Assembly (NCBI RefSeq): GCF_036241575.1
Contig: NZ_CP108455.1
Location: 6,803,001-6,867,000, forward strand
From: Streptomyces sp. NBC_01267
Lineage (GTDB): Bacteria > Actinomycetota > Actinomycetes > Streptomycetales > Streptomycetaceae
Length of the DNA: 64,000 nt
Direction of reading: 5' to 3'
Shown: positions 41,547 to 49,834 of the stretch, piece by piece
How positions within the stretch are numbered: position 1 is the first letter of the stretch
Layout of the letters: each line of letters begins with the position of its first letter
The notes under the pieces: generated by a model
The model's database searches: none
What the model saw: the letters and a program-made list of their open reading frames with translations, nothing else
Told to the model about the DNA's origin: nothing
Program-made: the position numbers and the translations under genes

Positions 41547-42912
41547 CCACGAACCGCGCCCCGGTGGCGTGCAGTTCGTCGTAATGGACATCACCTCCGG
41601 CGGAGCGGGCCAGGCGTCGCGCGAGCGAGAGACCCAGGCCCGCTCCGGTGTGCCCGTCGTCGGGCGTAGCGCGCTGTCCGGGGTGGAAGAGGTACGGCGT
41701 GAACGGACCCGGCACCCCCGGCCCGTCGTCGGTGACATCGATCCGTACGGCGCCGGGCAGCCGGACGGCCCGCACGGTGACGCCCGAACCGGCATGGCGC
41801 AGGCCGTTGTCGAGGAGCGGGCCGACGATGCGTTCGAGCAGCGCGGGGGAGACCCCGGCGGTCAGTTCCGGGTCCTCGCCCACGACGGTGACTCCCGGTG
41901 CCCGGGGACCGTCGGGGCCCTCCTCGGCAACGGTCTGCGCCAGCCGGTCCAGCACCGGCAGTACGACGGCGGTACCGGGCGAGCTGCGGGCGCCCGCCCG
42001 CGCGTCGTCGAGCAGGGTCTCGCAGATCGCCCGCATGGACTGCGCGGCGTCGGCGACGGCCGTGTGGCAGGTGCGGGTGTCCTGCGCCGAACGGGGACGG
42101 TCCTGCAGCCAGTCGAGTTCGGCGATGATCCGGGCCAGCGGGTTGCGCAGCTCGTGCGACAGCTCCTTGGTCAGCTGCTGCTCGTGCCGCAGCACGGCCC
42201 GTATCCGGTCCAGGAGCGCGTCCAACGAGCCGCCCAGCTGGGTGAGTTCGGTGGGACCCGCCCGGCCGCGGAAGCGTTCGTCGGAGTCGGCGGCGCTCCA
42301 CCGGGCGGCCTGGTCCGTCATGGTGTGCACCGGGCGCAGCGCCCGGCCCACTGCCAGCCGGGTCAGGGCGTAGGTGCAGGCCAGCATGGCGACGTCCAGT
42401 GCGACGGACGCGAAGAGCAGGGTGTCGGCGGAGCTGAGATAGGGCGCGAGGTCCAGGGCGGTGACCACCACGGCGCGGGAAGCGGCGCCGCCCGCAGTGG
42501 GGACGGGAACCGCGCACAGCCGGACCGCTCGGCCGGTGTGCAGGGTCGTACAGCCCTGCCCGCCGTGTCCGGCGAGAGCATCGGCGGCGCGGGTGAGGGG
42601 GTGCGTGGCGGAGGTGCTCGGCGGATGTTCGAGCAGGTGCCCGCCCGCGTAGATCCACACGTTGTCGTCCAGCAGTGTGTCGTTCGGCGACTCCAGCACG
42701 TGGACGGAGCCGCCACCGGTGTCGACCGTCGTGGCGACCGCGGTGGCCCGGGTGCGCAGGTGGTCGTCGGCCTGGTGCTGGAGATGCTGCCGGGCGACCG
42801 TGTTGAAGACGACGGTGAGGATCGCCATCAGGAGCGCCGCGGTGGTGACCGCGACCAGGGAGAGCCGGCCGCGCAGGGTGCGCGGCCACCAGCGGGACGG
42901 GAAGGCCGTCAT
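41527..42912 (-). CDS. Two-component sensor histidine kinase
   Basis: A 461-residue membrane sensor. TM1 lies near residues 13-35 and TM2 near 160-182, flanking an extracytoplasmic domain of about 125 residues, followed by HAMP, the H-box ELSHELRNPLARI, the N-box LLDNGLRHAGSG and G-boxes DDGPGVPG and GAGLGLSLARRLARS. The periplasmic part contains CTTLHTGRAVRLCAVP with two Cys. It is coupled to the response regulator upstream by a 4-base overlap, and its 3' end overlaps a membrane-protein gene on the other strand. Confidence 0.9.
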   Translation of the reverse strand: MTAFPSRWWPRTLRGRLSLVAVTTAALLMAILTVVFNTVARQHLQHQADDHLRTRATAVATTVDTGGGSVHVLESPNDTLLDDNVWIYAGGHLLEHPPSTSATHPLTRAADALAGHGGQGCTTLHTGRAVRLCAVPVPTAGGAASRAVVVTALDLAPYLSSADTLLFASVALDVAMLACTYALTRLAVGRALRPVHTMTDQAARWSAADSDERFRGRAGPTELTQLGGSLDALLDRIRAVLRHEQQLTKELSHELRNPLARIIAELDWLQDRPRSAQDTRTCHTAVADAAQSMRAICETLLDDARAGARSSPGTAVVLPVLDRLAQTVAEEGPDGPRAPGVTVVGEDPELTAGVSPALLERIVGPLLDNGLRHAGSGVTVRAVRLPGAVRIDVTDDGPGVPGPFTPYLFHPGQRATPDDGHTGAGLGLSLARRLARSAGGDVHYDELHATGARFVVSLPAG

Positions 42913-43571
42913 GAGAGCCGGTGGCCGACCCCGCGGGCCGTGCTGATCGTCAGCTCGCTGCCCGCGTCGCGAAGCTTGCGGCGCAGCCGGGTCAGGTACT
43001 GGTCCAGGGTGTTGTCACTGACCTGCGAGCCCTCCGGCCAGCCCGCCCTGATCAGTTCGCGTCTGCGGACGAGACCTCCCGCCGATGCCATGAGCGCGGC
43101 CAGCAGCCGGAACTCCGTCGGGGTCAGCCCGGCGGAGGTGCCCCGGACCGTCATGGAGTGCCGTACGGCGTCCAGGACCAGGTCTCCTGCCGTGGCGGGG
43201 GCCGTCGGGCCGGTGCGCTTGAGCGCCGCCCGCAGCCGGGCGGCGAGCTCCGCGAGGTGGAACGGCTTGGGCAGGTAGTCGTCGCCGCCCGCGGAGAACC
43301 CGGTGAGCCGGTCGGTGAGCCGGTGATGGGCGGTCAGGAAGATGACGGGGGAGAGGAAACCGTTCGCCCGCAGCGCCTGGCAGACGTCCCGGCCGTCGGC
43401 GTCGGGCAGCCCGACGTCCAGCACCACCGCGTCGACGCCGTCGGCCGCCAGCCGCAGGGCGCTCGCGCCGTCCTGCGCCGGGACCGTCTCGAAGCCCTCG
43501 TCGCGCAGGCCGCGCCGCAGGACGTCCCGCAAGGCGTGATCGTCCTCGACGACCAGGATCCGCTGCTGCAC
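42909..43571 (-). CDS. OmpR-family response regulator
   Basis: A 220-residue regulator. The receiver domain has the acidic pair in VVEDDHALRD, the phospho-Asp in VVLDVGLPD, Thr in FLTAHH and Lys in YLPKPF. The C-terminal winged helix has LTPTEFRLLAALM, DNTLDQYLTRLRRKL and ARGVGHRL. It is co-transcribed with the histidine kinase. Likely targets include its own promoter and the TCAGG repeat in front of the COG4705-like gene (inference). Confidence 0.9.
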   Translation of the reverse strand: MQQRILVVEDDHALRDVLRRGLRDEGFETVPAQDGASALRLAADGVDAVVLDVGLPDADGRDVCQALRANGFLSPVIFLTAHHRLTDRLTGFSAGGDDYLPKPFHLAELAARLRAALKRTGPTAPATAGDLVLDAVRHSMTVRGTSAGLTPTEFRLLAALMASAGGLVRRRELIRAGWPEGSQVSDNTLDQYLTRLRRKLRDAGSELTISTARGVGHRLS

Positions 43572-43646
43572 GGTCGGCCTCCTCTCTGCGGCGTGGGTTG
43601 TCAGATCTACGGTTCTGCGGTGAGGTGCCGGATCTGCGGCGGGTCG

Positions 43647-44387
43647 TCAGATCCGCGGCGAGCGGTCCGACAGGTGGGCGGGTCCGGCGGGTCCGGCGGG
43701 TTCGGCGGGTTCGGCGGAGGGCGGCCGGGACCGTGGCCCGTACCGTCCGATGTCCGGGCGGAACCGGACCAGCAGCAGGATGCCGACGCTCAGCCAGAAG
43801 ACGCTGAACAGCCAGCCGCCGATCACGTCGGTGGACCAGTGGACCCCGAGATACACCCGGCTCAGCCCCACCAGCACGGCCCAGCAGCCGATGAGCGTGG
43901 CGAGCACCCGCTTGTTGCGCGGCGCCCGCAGCAGCACCGCCGCCATGAGCAGGCCCGCCGTGGCCGCGGACGTGGTGGTGTGCCCGGAAGGGAACGACCA
44001 GCCCGAGGCGCGGGCGGCCCAGTCGCCCATCGGCGGACGCGGTCGCGCGAGGGCGGACATCACCCCGTACCGCACCAGCTGGACCGCGCCGAGGAAGGCG
44101 AGCGCGGCGACGGCGGAGACCACCCGCTGCCGCGCACCGCGTCCGACCACGACGCCCGCCAGCGCGGCGAGCAGGTACGGGATCACTCCGGTGCCCGTGG
44201 AGGTGATGCCGCGCGCCACGGCGACCGCCATCGCGGGCCGGTGCCGCACCGACCAGGACTCCAGCGCACTGTCCATGAGCAGCGGTGCGCCGTGGTGGCC
44301 GGCCACCTCCACGGCCAGCAGCGTGAACGCCACCAGGCAGCCGAGCGCCGCCGGCAGGGCGGGACCGGCGGCGCTGCGGTGATTCAC
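43647..44387 (-). CDS. PAP2-family membrane phosphatase
   Basis: A 246-residue membrane phosphatase of the PAP2/PgpB superfamily, acting on lipid phosphates such as undecaprenyl pyrophosphate or phosphatidate. The three motifs are visible: ARPRPP (motif 1, with Arg), PSGHTTTSAAT (motif 2, His) and LSRVYLGVHWSTDV (motif 3, Arg and His). The C-terminal tail has a 9-base tandem repeat encoding PAE/PAG units. GTG start overlapping the preceding PAP2 gene's stop. Confidence 0.87.
   Translation of the reverse strand: MNHRSAAGPALPAALGCLVAFTLLAVEVAGHHGAPLLMDSALESWSVRHRPAMAVAVARGITSTGTGVIPYLLAALAGVVVGRGARQRVVSAVAALAFLGAVQLVRYGVMSALARPRPPMGDWAARASGWSFPSGHTTTSAATAGLLMAAVLLRAPRNKRVLATLIGCWAVLVGLSRVYLGVHWSTDVIGGWLFSVFWLSVGILLLVRFRPDIGRYGPRSRPPSAEPAEPAGPAGPAHLSDRSPRI
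43677..43716 (-). repeat. 9-base tandem repeat in the PAP2 gene
   Basis: About four copies of a GGCGGGTYC unit encode Pro-Ala-Glu / Pro-Ala-Gly near the C-terminus. It is likely slippage-prone and would change only the length of the tail. Confidence 0.7.
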
Positions 44388-44989
44388 GACGAGACCAGCA
44401 GCGGACGCAGCCGGGTGTCCGTGAGCCTCCTCGCCAGGGTCTCCGGCCGTCGGCGCAGGGCTGTTGCCAGCACCAGTGCGACCAGCGCGCCGACCAGCGC
44501 GCCCACGGCCACGTCGTGCGGGTAGTGCGCGCCCACCCAGACCCGCGACGCGGCCATCGCGACGGCGCAGACCAGGGCCACCAGGCCGAGGCGCCGGGAG
44601 ACGAAGAACAGCGCCACCGCCGCGGCGAAGGCGAGAGCCGCGTGGTTGCTGGGGAACGACCAGTCGCCCGGGGCCGGGCACGTCTCCAGCGTCGTCACAT
44701 GCAGGCTCTGACAGGGACGGTCCTCCCGCACCACCAGCTTGACCGCGTCGTTGACGCAGTACGCCAGCACCACGATCACCGGCGCGGCCAGCGCCATGAG
44801 AGCTGCCGGGGCCCCCTCGCGGCGCGCCCGCCACCATCCGACGAGCATCAGCACGGCGAACAGGGCGAGCCCGTACGACGACCAGGTCGAGATGAGGGAA
44901 TCCAGCCAGGCGGGTGCCCGGTGCGCCAGATCGACGGTGCTCGTGTACGCACCCCCGTCGATGGAGGATCCGTTGTAGGCGAGGTTCAT
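44384..44989 (-). CDS. PAP2-family membrane phosphatase
   Basis: A 201-residue PAP2 protein with the motifs KLVVREDRPC, PSNHAALAFA and ASRVWVGAHYPHDV complete, in a five- to six-helix membrane frame. It is distinct from the downstream PAP2 gene (different motif spacing and a CQSLHVTTLETCPAPGD loop with two Cys). Start and stop both overlap neighbours by 4 bases, so DedA, this protein and the second PAP2 are made from one transcript. The set suggests undecaprenyl-phosphate recycling. Confidence 0.87.
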   Translation of the reverse strand: MNLAYNGSSIDGGAYTSTVDLAHRAPAWLDSLISTWSSYGLALFAVLMLVGWWRARREGAPAALMALAAPVIVVLAYCVNDAVKLVVREDRPCQSLHVTTLETCPAPGDWSFPSNHAALAFAAAVALFFVSRRLGLVALVCAVAMAASRVWVGAHYPHDVAVGALVGALVALVLATALRRRPETLARRLTDTRLRPLLVSS

Positions 44990-45621
44990 CCGCTGACTCC
45001 GTTTGCTCGCGTGCGGTTCTTGCGGGAGCGTCGCAGCTCGATGGCGAGAGGCAGCAGAGACACGACGACGATCACCGCGATGATCGGCAGCAGGTAGTGG
45101 TCCACGTTCGGGATGGACGACCCCAGCGCGTACCCGGCGAGCGTCACCCCCTGGCTCCACACGATCCCGCCGACCACCTGCCAGAGCGTGAACGTCCGGA
45201 CCGGTACGCCCAGGGCGCCCGCCATCGGGTTCAGCACGGTGCGCACCACGGGGACGAAGCGGGCGAGGACGATCGCCTTCGCGTAGCCGTACCGTTCGAG
45301 GAGTTCCTCGGCGCGCGCCGCCCCCTTCCGCAGGTGTTCCGAACGGCTGCGGGCGAGCAGCGCGCCCCCGGCCTTCCGGCCGATCAGGTACCCGCACTGC
45401 GCACCGGCGAGAGCGCCCAGCGCGGAGGACAGGAGTACCAGGGGCAGCGACAGGTTCAGGCTGCTCGTGGAGGTGCCCGTGCACAGCAGCCCCGCGGTGA
45501 ACAGCAAGGAGTCGCCGGGCAGGAAGAACCCGACCAGCAGACCGGTCTCGGCGAACAGCACCGCGGCGATTCCGGCCACGCCGAAAGCGGTCAGCAGAGA
45601 TTGCGCGTCAAGAACGTTCAC
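44986..45621 (-). CDS. DedA-family membrane protein
   Basis: A 211-residue DedA (VTT/SNARE-associated) protein. The GFFLPGDSLLFTAGLL re-entrant loop and the RFVPVVRTVLNPMAGAL motif are conserved. DedA proteins have been linked to undecaprenyl-phosphate or lipid translocation, which suits the two PAP2 phosphatases in the same operon. I favour the GTG at 45621 (protein starting VNVLDAQSLL); a GTG at 45690 would add 23 residues, but neither has a strong ribosome-binding site. Two BlaI-type dyads lie upstream. Confidence 0.86.
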   Translation of the reverse strand: MNVLDAQSLLTAFGVAGIAAVLFAETGLLVGFFLPGDSLLFTAGLLCTGTSTSSLNLSLPLVLLSSALGALAGAQCGYLIGRKAGGALLARSRSEHLRKGAARAEELLERYGYAKAIVLARFVPVVRTVLNPMAGALGVPVRTFTLWQVVGGIVWSQGVTLAGYALGSSIPNVDHYLLPIIAVIVVVSLLPLAIELRRSRKNRTRANGVSG

Positions 45622-45696
45622 CGCGAGTGAGGAAGCTGCAAACAAGGATCCCGGCCTTTCTTGTAGGACGAGGAGAGGGTGGCGGACCACCGAAGC

Positions 45697-45733
45697 GACT
45701 ACAGTTCAGTAGACGGTCTACGTAACTGTAGAC
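45697..45733. promoter_or_regulatory. Two adjacent BlaI/CopY-type operators
   Basis: GACTAC-6-GTAGAC (45697-45714, one arm mismatch) is followed directly by GTCTAC-6-GTAGAC (45716-45733, perfect), 19 bases centre to centre. They fill the gap between the divergent DedA and BlaI-family genes and end 23 bases before the repressor start, as expected for autoregulation. Confidence 0.78.
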
Positions 45734-45756
45734 GATAGCGGGGTGAGGAGCGTTCC

Positions 45757-46128
45757 ATGACAGGCAGCAGTGCCGACCGCCGTCAGGCGGGCGAACTCGA
45801 AGCGAGCGTCGTGGCGGCCCTCTGGGCAGCCGGTGCGCCACAGACTCCGGGGCAGGTGCAGCAGCAGCTCGCGCCGCCGCCCGCCCGGACCACGGTGACG
45901 ACCATCCTGTCCCGCCTGTACGACAAAGGGGTCGTGACCCGGGAGCGGTCCGGCAGGGGCTATGCGTACACCCCGCTCCAGGACGCCCACGGGCTCACCG
46001 CACGCCGGATGCACCGGGCGCTGAACAGCGACAGCGACCGCGGGACGGTGCTGGCCCGCTTCGTCGACGGACTCGGCGCCGACGACGAGCGGCTGCTGCG
46101 CGAGCTGCTGGAGGACGGTTCGCTGTGA
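45757..46128 (+). CDS. BlaI/MecI/CopY-family repressor
   Basis: A 123-residue penicillinase-repressor-type winged-helix protein: AGELEASVVAALWAAGAPQT, PARTTVTTILSRLYDKGVVTRERSGRGYAYTP and a C-terminal dimerisation helix region. No BlaR-type sensor protease is adjacent, so the inducing signal is unknown. It diverges from the DedA-PAP2-PAP2 operon and has two dyads of its family's type in between. Confidence 0.9.
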   Translation: MTGSSADRRQAGELEASVVAALWAAGAPQTPGQVQQQLAPPPARTTVTTILSRLYDKGVVTRERSGRGYAYTPLQDAHGLTARRMHRALNSDSDRGTVLARFVDGLGADDERLLRELLEDGSL

Positions 46129-46147
46129 GCGCCCGCCCTCCCGCCGG

Positions 46148-46186
46148 GGCAGTACTCCCGGACCGGGGCGGTCCGGGAGTACTGCC
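46148..46186. terminator. 17-base-stem terminator between blaI-like and apbE-like genes
   Basis: Exact arms 46148-46164 and 46170-46186 with a 5-base loop. The flanking genes converge here. Confidence 0.8.
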
Positions 46187-46202
46187 GTCATCCGGCGCGT
46201 AG

Positions 46203-47000
46203 TCACCGCGCGCGGTCACCCGGCGGAGGCGCCGCAGGGCTGTCCGGTGCCGGGAAGCCAGGGGTCCGCCACATCCGGCCGTCGGGCAGCACGGCGAGTG
46301 CCTCGTACCCCGCCAGCGACTCCACCCACGCGTACGCACCGTCCGCCATGGCGAACGCGGCTGTCGCGTACGCGTCCGTCATGGTCAGCAGCGGACCCGT
46401 CACGGTGATGGACGCCAGGCCCGAGGCGGGTGTGCCCCGGTGCGGATCCAGGATGTGCGGGCCACGTTCGGCGGTGCCGGACGTGGCGACGGCCAGATCG
46501 CGGCCCACCACGACCGCGGCCTGTTCGGCCGGGCGCAGTGGGTGGGCGATGCCGACGCGCCAGGGGATCCCGGGGGCGGCCTCGCCGCGGAGCTGGAGGT
46601 CACCCCCGGCGTTGACACAGGTGTTGCTCGCGCCCGCCTCGTGGAGGAGCAGGGAAGCGGCCTCGCCCGCCCAGCCCTTGACGAGCCCGGACGGGTCCAG
46701 GGCGCCGTCCGGCACGATGCTGAACCAGCCGTCGCTGACCCCGGCCACCCGCGCGCAGAGCGACAGCACCTCGTACACCTCCGGCGGGCAGTCCTGGAGC
46801 GTCAGTTCACCGCGGTCGAGCCGGCTGATGGCGCTGTCCGGACGGTAGGTGGAGAACACGGCGTCGACCCGGTGCAGATCGCGGACGGCCTGTGCGAGGG
46901 CCCGGTGGACGGCGGCGGTGGGGGCGTCGCGGATGTCGAAGGAGAAGACGGTGCCCATCACGTGCTCGACATGGCGCAGCCCGCGCCCTGGCTCAGCCAC
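46203..47000 (-). CDS. apbE: FAD:protein FMN transferase (ApbE)
   Basis: A 265-residue ApbE flavin transferase, which attaches FMN covalently to Ser/Thr of exported flavoproteins. It shows EHVMGTVFSFDIRD at the N-terminus, FSTYRPDSAISRLDRGE, the DPSGLVKGWA motif, NAGGDLQLRG and a metal-site Asp in LTMTDAYATAAF. No signal peptide is apparent from the chosen GTG at 47000, which overlaps the FMN-binding gene; an ATG at 46958 is possible. The substrate is very likely the FMN-binding protein encoded immediately upstream. Confidence 0.88.
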   Translation of the reverse strand: MAEPGRGLRHVEHVMGTVFSFDIRDAPTAAVHRALAQAVRDLHRVDAVFSTYRPDSAISRLDRGELTLQDCPPEVYEVLSLCARVAGVSDGWFSIVPDGALDPSGLVKGWAGEAASLLLHEAGASNTCVNAGGDLQLRGEAAPGIPWRVGIAHPLRPAEQAAVVVGRDLAVATSGTAERGPHILDPHRGTPASGLASITVTGPLLTMTDAYATAAFAMADGAYAWVESLAGYEALAVLPDGRMWRTPGFPAPDSPAAPPPGDRAR

Positions 47001-47436
47001 CGGACCGGTCCAGCGCGCTCTGCAGGGACCGCACATATCCCTGGCTGGTGTAACTCGCCCCGGAGACCGCGTCGATGTGCGCGCTCTGGGCGCCCAGCGC
47101 CTCCCGGGTCAGCCGGGGCAGCGCGTAGGCGGCGATCTGCTGGTCCCGCCCGTTGCTGTCGGGCGCCCGGAGGACCCGTATCGCGGTGATCCTTCCCCGC
47201 GCCAGGGTGGCGGAGACCTGCACGGTGCCGTACTGCGTGTCGACCGGGTCGCCGGTGAACGTGCCGGTACGGGACCCGCCGGCCCCCGGCCCGGCCCCGG
47301 TGGTGGCGTGCGGCGAAGCGGTCTCCGCCGGGCGCGGGGTCACCCCCGCCAGGGCCGGCGGCTGGTGGGGTTTGAGCGCGAGCAGGGCGACGACCAGCGC
47401 GCTGCCCGCGGCAGTGATGAGGACGGCTCTGCGCAT
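46993..47436 (-). CDS. Exported FMN-binding domain protein
   Basis: A 147-residue protein with an N-terminal signal anchor (RRAVLITAAGSALVVALLALK) and a C-terminal FMN_bind domain. DAVSGASYTSQGYVRSLQSAL includes the flavinylation motif, with the FMN-acceptor Ser in SGAS. A Pro/Thr/Gly-rich linker joins them. It probably carries electrons outside the membrane between the ferric-reductase-like protein upstream and an acceptor. ApbE downstream overlaps its stop by 8 bases. Confidence 0.88.
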   Translation of the reverse strand: MRRAVLITAAGSALVVALLALKPHQPPALAGVTPRPAETASPHATTGAGPGAGGSRTGTFTGDPVDTQYGTVQVSATLARGRITAIRVLRAPDSNGRDQQIAAYALPRLTREALGAQSAHIDAVSGASYTSQGYVRSLQSALDRSGG

Positions 47437-47447
47437 GACTGCTCCTC

Positions 47448-48848
47448 TCAGAGCGCGAACGACTCGTGGTGGATACGGTGCGACGGCACCCCGGCATCGC
47501 GCAGGGCGGTGATCGCGGCCTCCGTCATGCCGGGTGGACCGCAGAGATAGACCTCGTGCGCGGCCAGATCGGGCACCAGACCGCTCAGCGTGCGGGCGGT
47601 GAGCGGGCCCGGACGGTGGCCCGGCCCGCCGGTCAGCGGGTCCGGCCCGTCGACGAGATAGTGCACGGCCGCCCGGCGCCGGGCGGCTATCGCGTCCAGC
47701 TCCGACCGGTGCACGAGGTCCGCTTTGCCCCGGACCCGGTGGATGAGCGTCACCTGCCCCGGCAGCGTCTCGAACAGGGCCCGCAGGGGCGTGATGCCGA
47801 CGCCACCGCCGAGCAGCAGCACCTTGGGCACGGTCTGCCGGCGCGCGGTGAAGCTGCCGTACGGACCCTCGGCCCACACCCGGGTGCCCGGCCGGAGCCC
47901 GGCCAGGGCCGCGCTGTGCCCGCCCGCCGCCTTCACCGTGATGCGCAGCGCGTGCGGCTCGGCGGGGGCGGAGAGCGAGTACGGGTTGGCGGTCCACCAC
48001 AGCCCCGGGGCGAGGAAGCGCCAGCGGAAGAACTGGCCCGGCTCGGCGCCGAGTTCCGTCAGATACCGGCCGGTGAAGTGGACCGAGACCACACCGGGCG
48101 CCTCGGGGCGCACCGCGGAGACCCGCAGCCGGTGGCGCAGTCCGCGCCGTACGGGCAGCACGAACCGGTACACGAGCACCAGCGCGCCGACCCCCAGGAA
48201 GAGCGCGTACCAGGCGAGTTGGGCCTTCTGGTTGCCGACGAAGTCCGCACCGTTCGAGAGCTGGTGGAAGAAGGTGAGGAAGACCGCCAGATACGTGGCG
48301 AAGTGCAGGAAGTGCCACTTCTCGTAACTCATCCTGCGGCGCGCCGCACGCGCCGAGAGCACCCCGGTGGCCAGGAACAACAGGAACCCGGCCGTCCCCT
48401 TCAACAGGTCCGGGTAGTGCAGGACCAGGTCCGTGCCCTGGCTCACCACACCCGTGTGCGCGGTCAGCGAGTAGCCCCAGATGATCAGCAGGGTGTGGGC
48501 CAGGGCCAGCGACACGGTGCACCGGCCGCCCAGCGCGTGCCACCGGGCCAGCCGGTCGGTGCCGATGCTGTGGTCGAGCAGCGGAACCCGGGCCATCAGG
48601 GCCAGCAGAACGGCGCAGGCGTACCCGGCGAGCAGGCCGGTGATGCGGCCCGCGCCGGTCAGCCAGCCCGCAGGGCCGACGACGGACGTCGTGTCGCTCC
48701 ACCACAGCGCGAGCACCCCGGCCGCGCCCGCCCAGATCACCAGGGGCACGAGCCGGGGCACCAGGCTGCGCCGCGGGCGTCGGTGGCGCAGGCCGCGGTT
48801 CACGGAGGTGCGGGCGGGCGTGGTGGTGGAGGCGGAGGTGCTGGCCAT
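47448..48848 (-). CDS. Ferric reductase-like transmembrane flavocytochrome
   Basis: A 466-residue protein. The N-terminal half has six membrane helices with His residues for two haems (RWHALGGRC, ALAHTLLIIWGY, KWHFLHFATYLAVF, FFHQL), and the C-terminal half is an FNR-like reductase: GQFFRWRFL, NPYSLSAPAE for FAD, LLLGGGVGITPL and YLCGPPGMT for NAD(P)H. It would move electrons from cytoplasmic NAD(P)H across the membrane to the FMN-binding partner. I chose the ATG at 48848 after GAGGAGA. Confidence 0.88.
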   Translation of the reverse strand: MASTSASTTTPARTSVNRGLRHRRPRRSLVPRLVPLVIWAGAAGVLALWWSDTTSVVGPAGWLTGAGRITGLLAGYACAVLLALMARVPLLDHSIGTDRLARWHALGGRCTVSLALAHTLLIIWGYSLTAHTGVVSQGTDLVLHYPDLLKGTAGFLLFLATGVLSARAARRRMSYEKWHFLHFATYLAVFLTFFHQLSNGADFVGNQKAQLAWYALFLGVGALVLVYRFVLPVRRGLRHRLRVSAVRPEAPGVVSVHFTGRYLTELGAEPGQFFRWRFLAPGLWWTANPYSLSAPAEPHALRITVKAAGGHSAALAGLRPGTRVWAEGPYGSFTARRQTVPKVLLLGGGVGITPLRALFETLPGQVTLIHRVRGKADLVHRSELDAIAARRRAAVHYLVDGPDPLTGGPGHRPGPLTARTLSGLVPDLAAHEVYLCGPPGMTEAAITALRDAGVPSHRIHHESFAL

Positions 48849-49034
48849 GGGTCTCCTCGGCGGGGTCGGCTCCGGCGACGGGCGGTCAGCCTCACAGCTC
48901 AACCTCTGTGTACTTTCTGAACGCGGGCCCGGAGCGCCGGGCGGCGCGGGCGCGCCCTCCCCTCCCCACCGGGGTTCGGCCCGCCGTCCCACCCAGGCGC
49001 CGTCCCGGGACCGTCCCGCGTTCCGTCCCGGAGT

Positions 49035-49052
49035 TCAGAGGAAACTCAGAGG
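49035..49052 (+). promoter_or_regulatory. Direct repeat upstream of the second response-regulator gene
   Basis: TCAGAGG at 49035 and again at 49046, 11 bases apart, 48-65 bases before the start at 49100. It is a likely autoregulatory site for the OmpR-type protein encoded downstream, and may also act on the divergent flavin cassette. Confidence 0.5.
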
Positions 49053-49099
49053 CGAGGCCGCCCGCGCGGACCGCCCGCGCGGGGGATGCTGGGCAGATC

Positions 49100-49830
<731 letters not shown>

Positions 49831-49834
<4 letters not shown>

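Noticed and set aside
46993..48705. A 570-codon frame running through the FMN-binding protein and the ferric reductase region.
   Set aside because: Only the last 147 codons make sense (signal anchor plus FMN-binding domain from the ATG at 47436). The upstream part is a shifted frame of the reductase gene.
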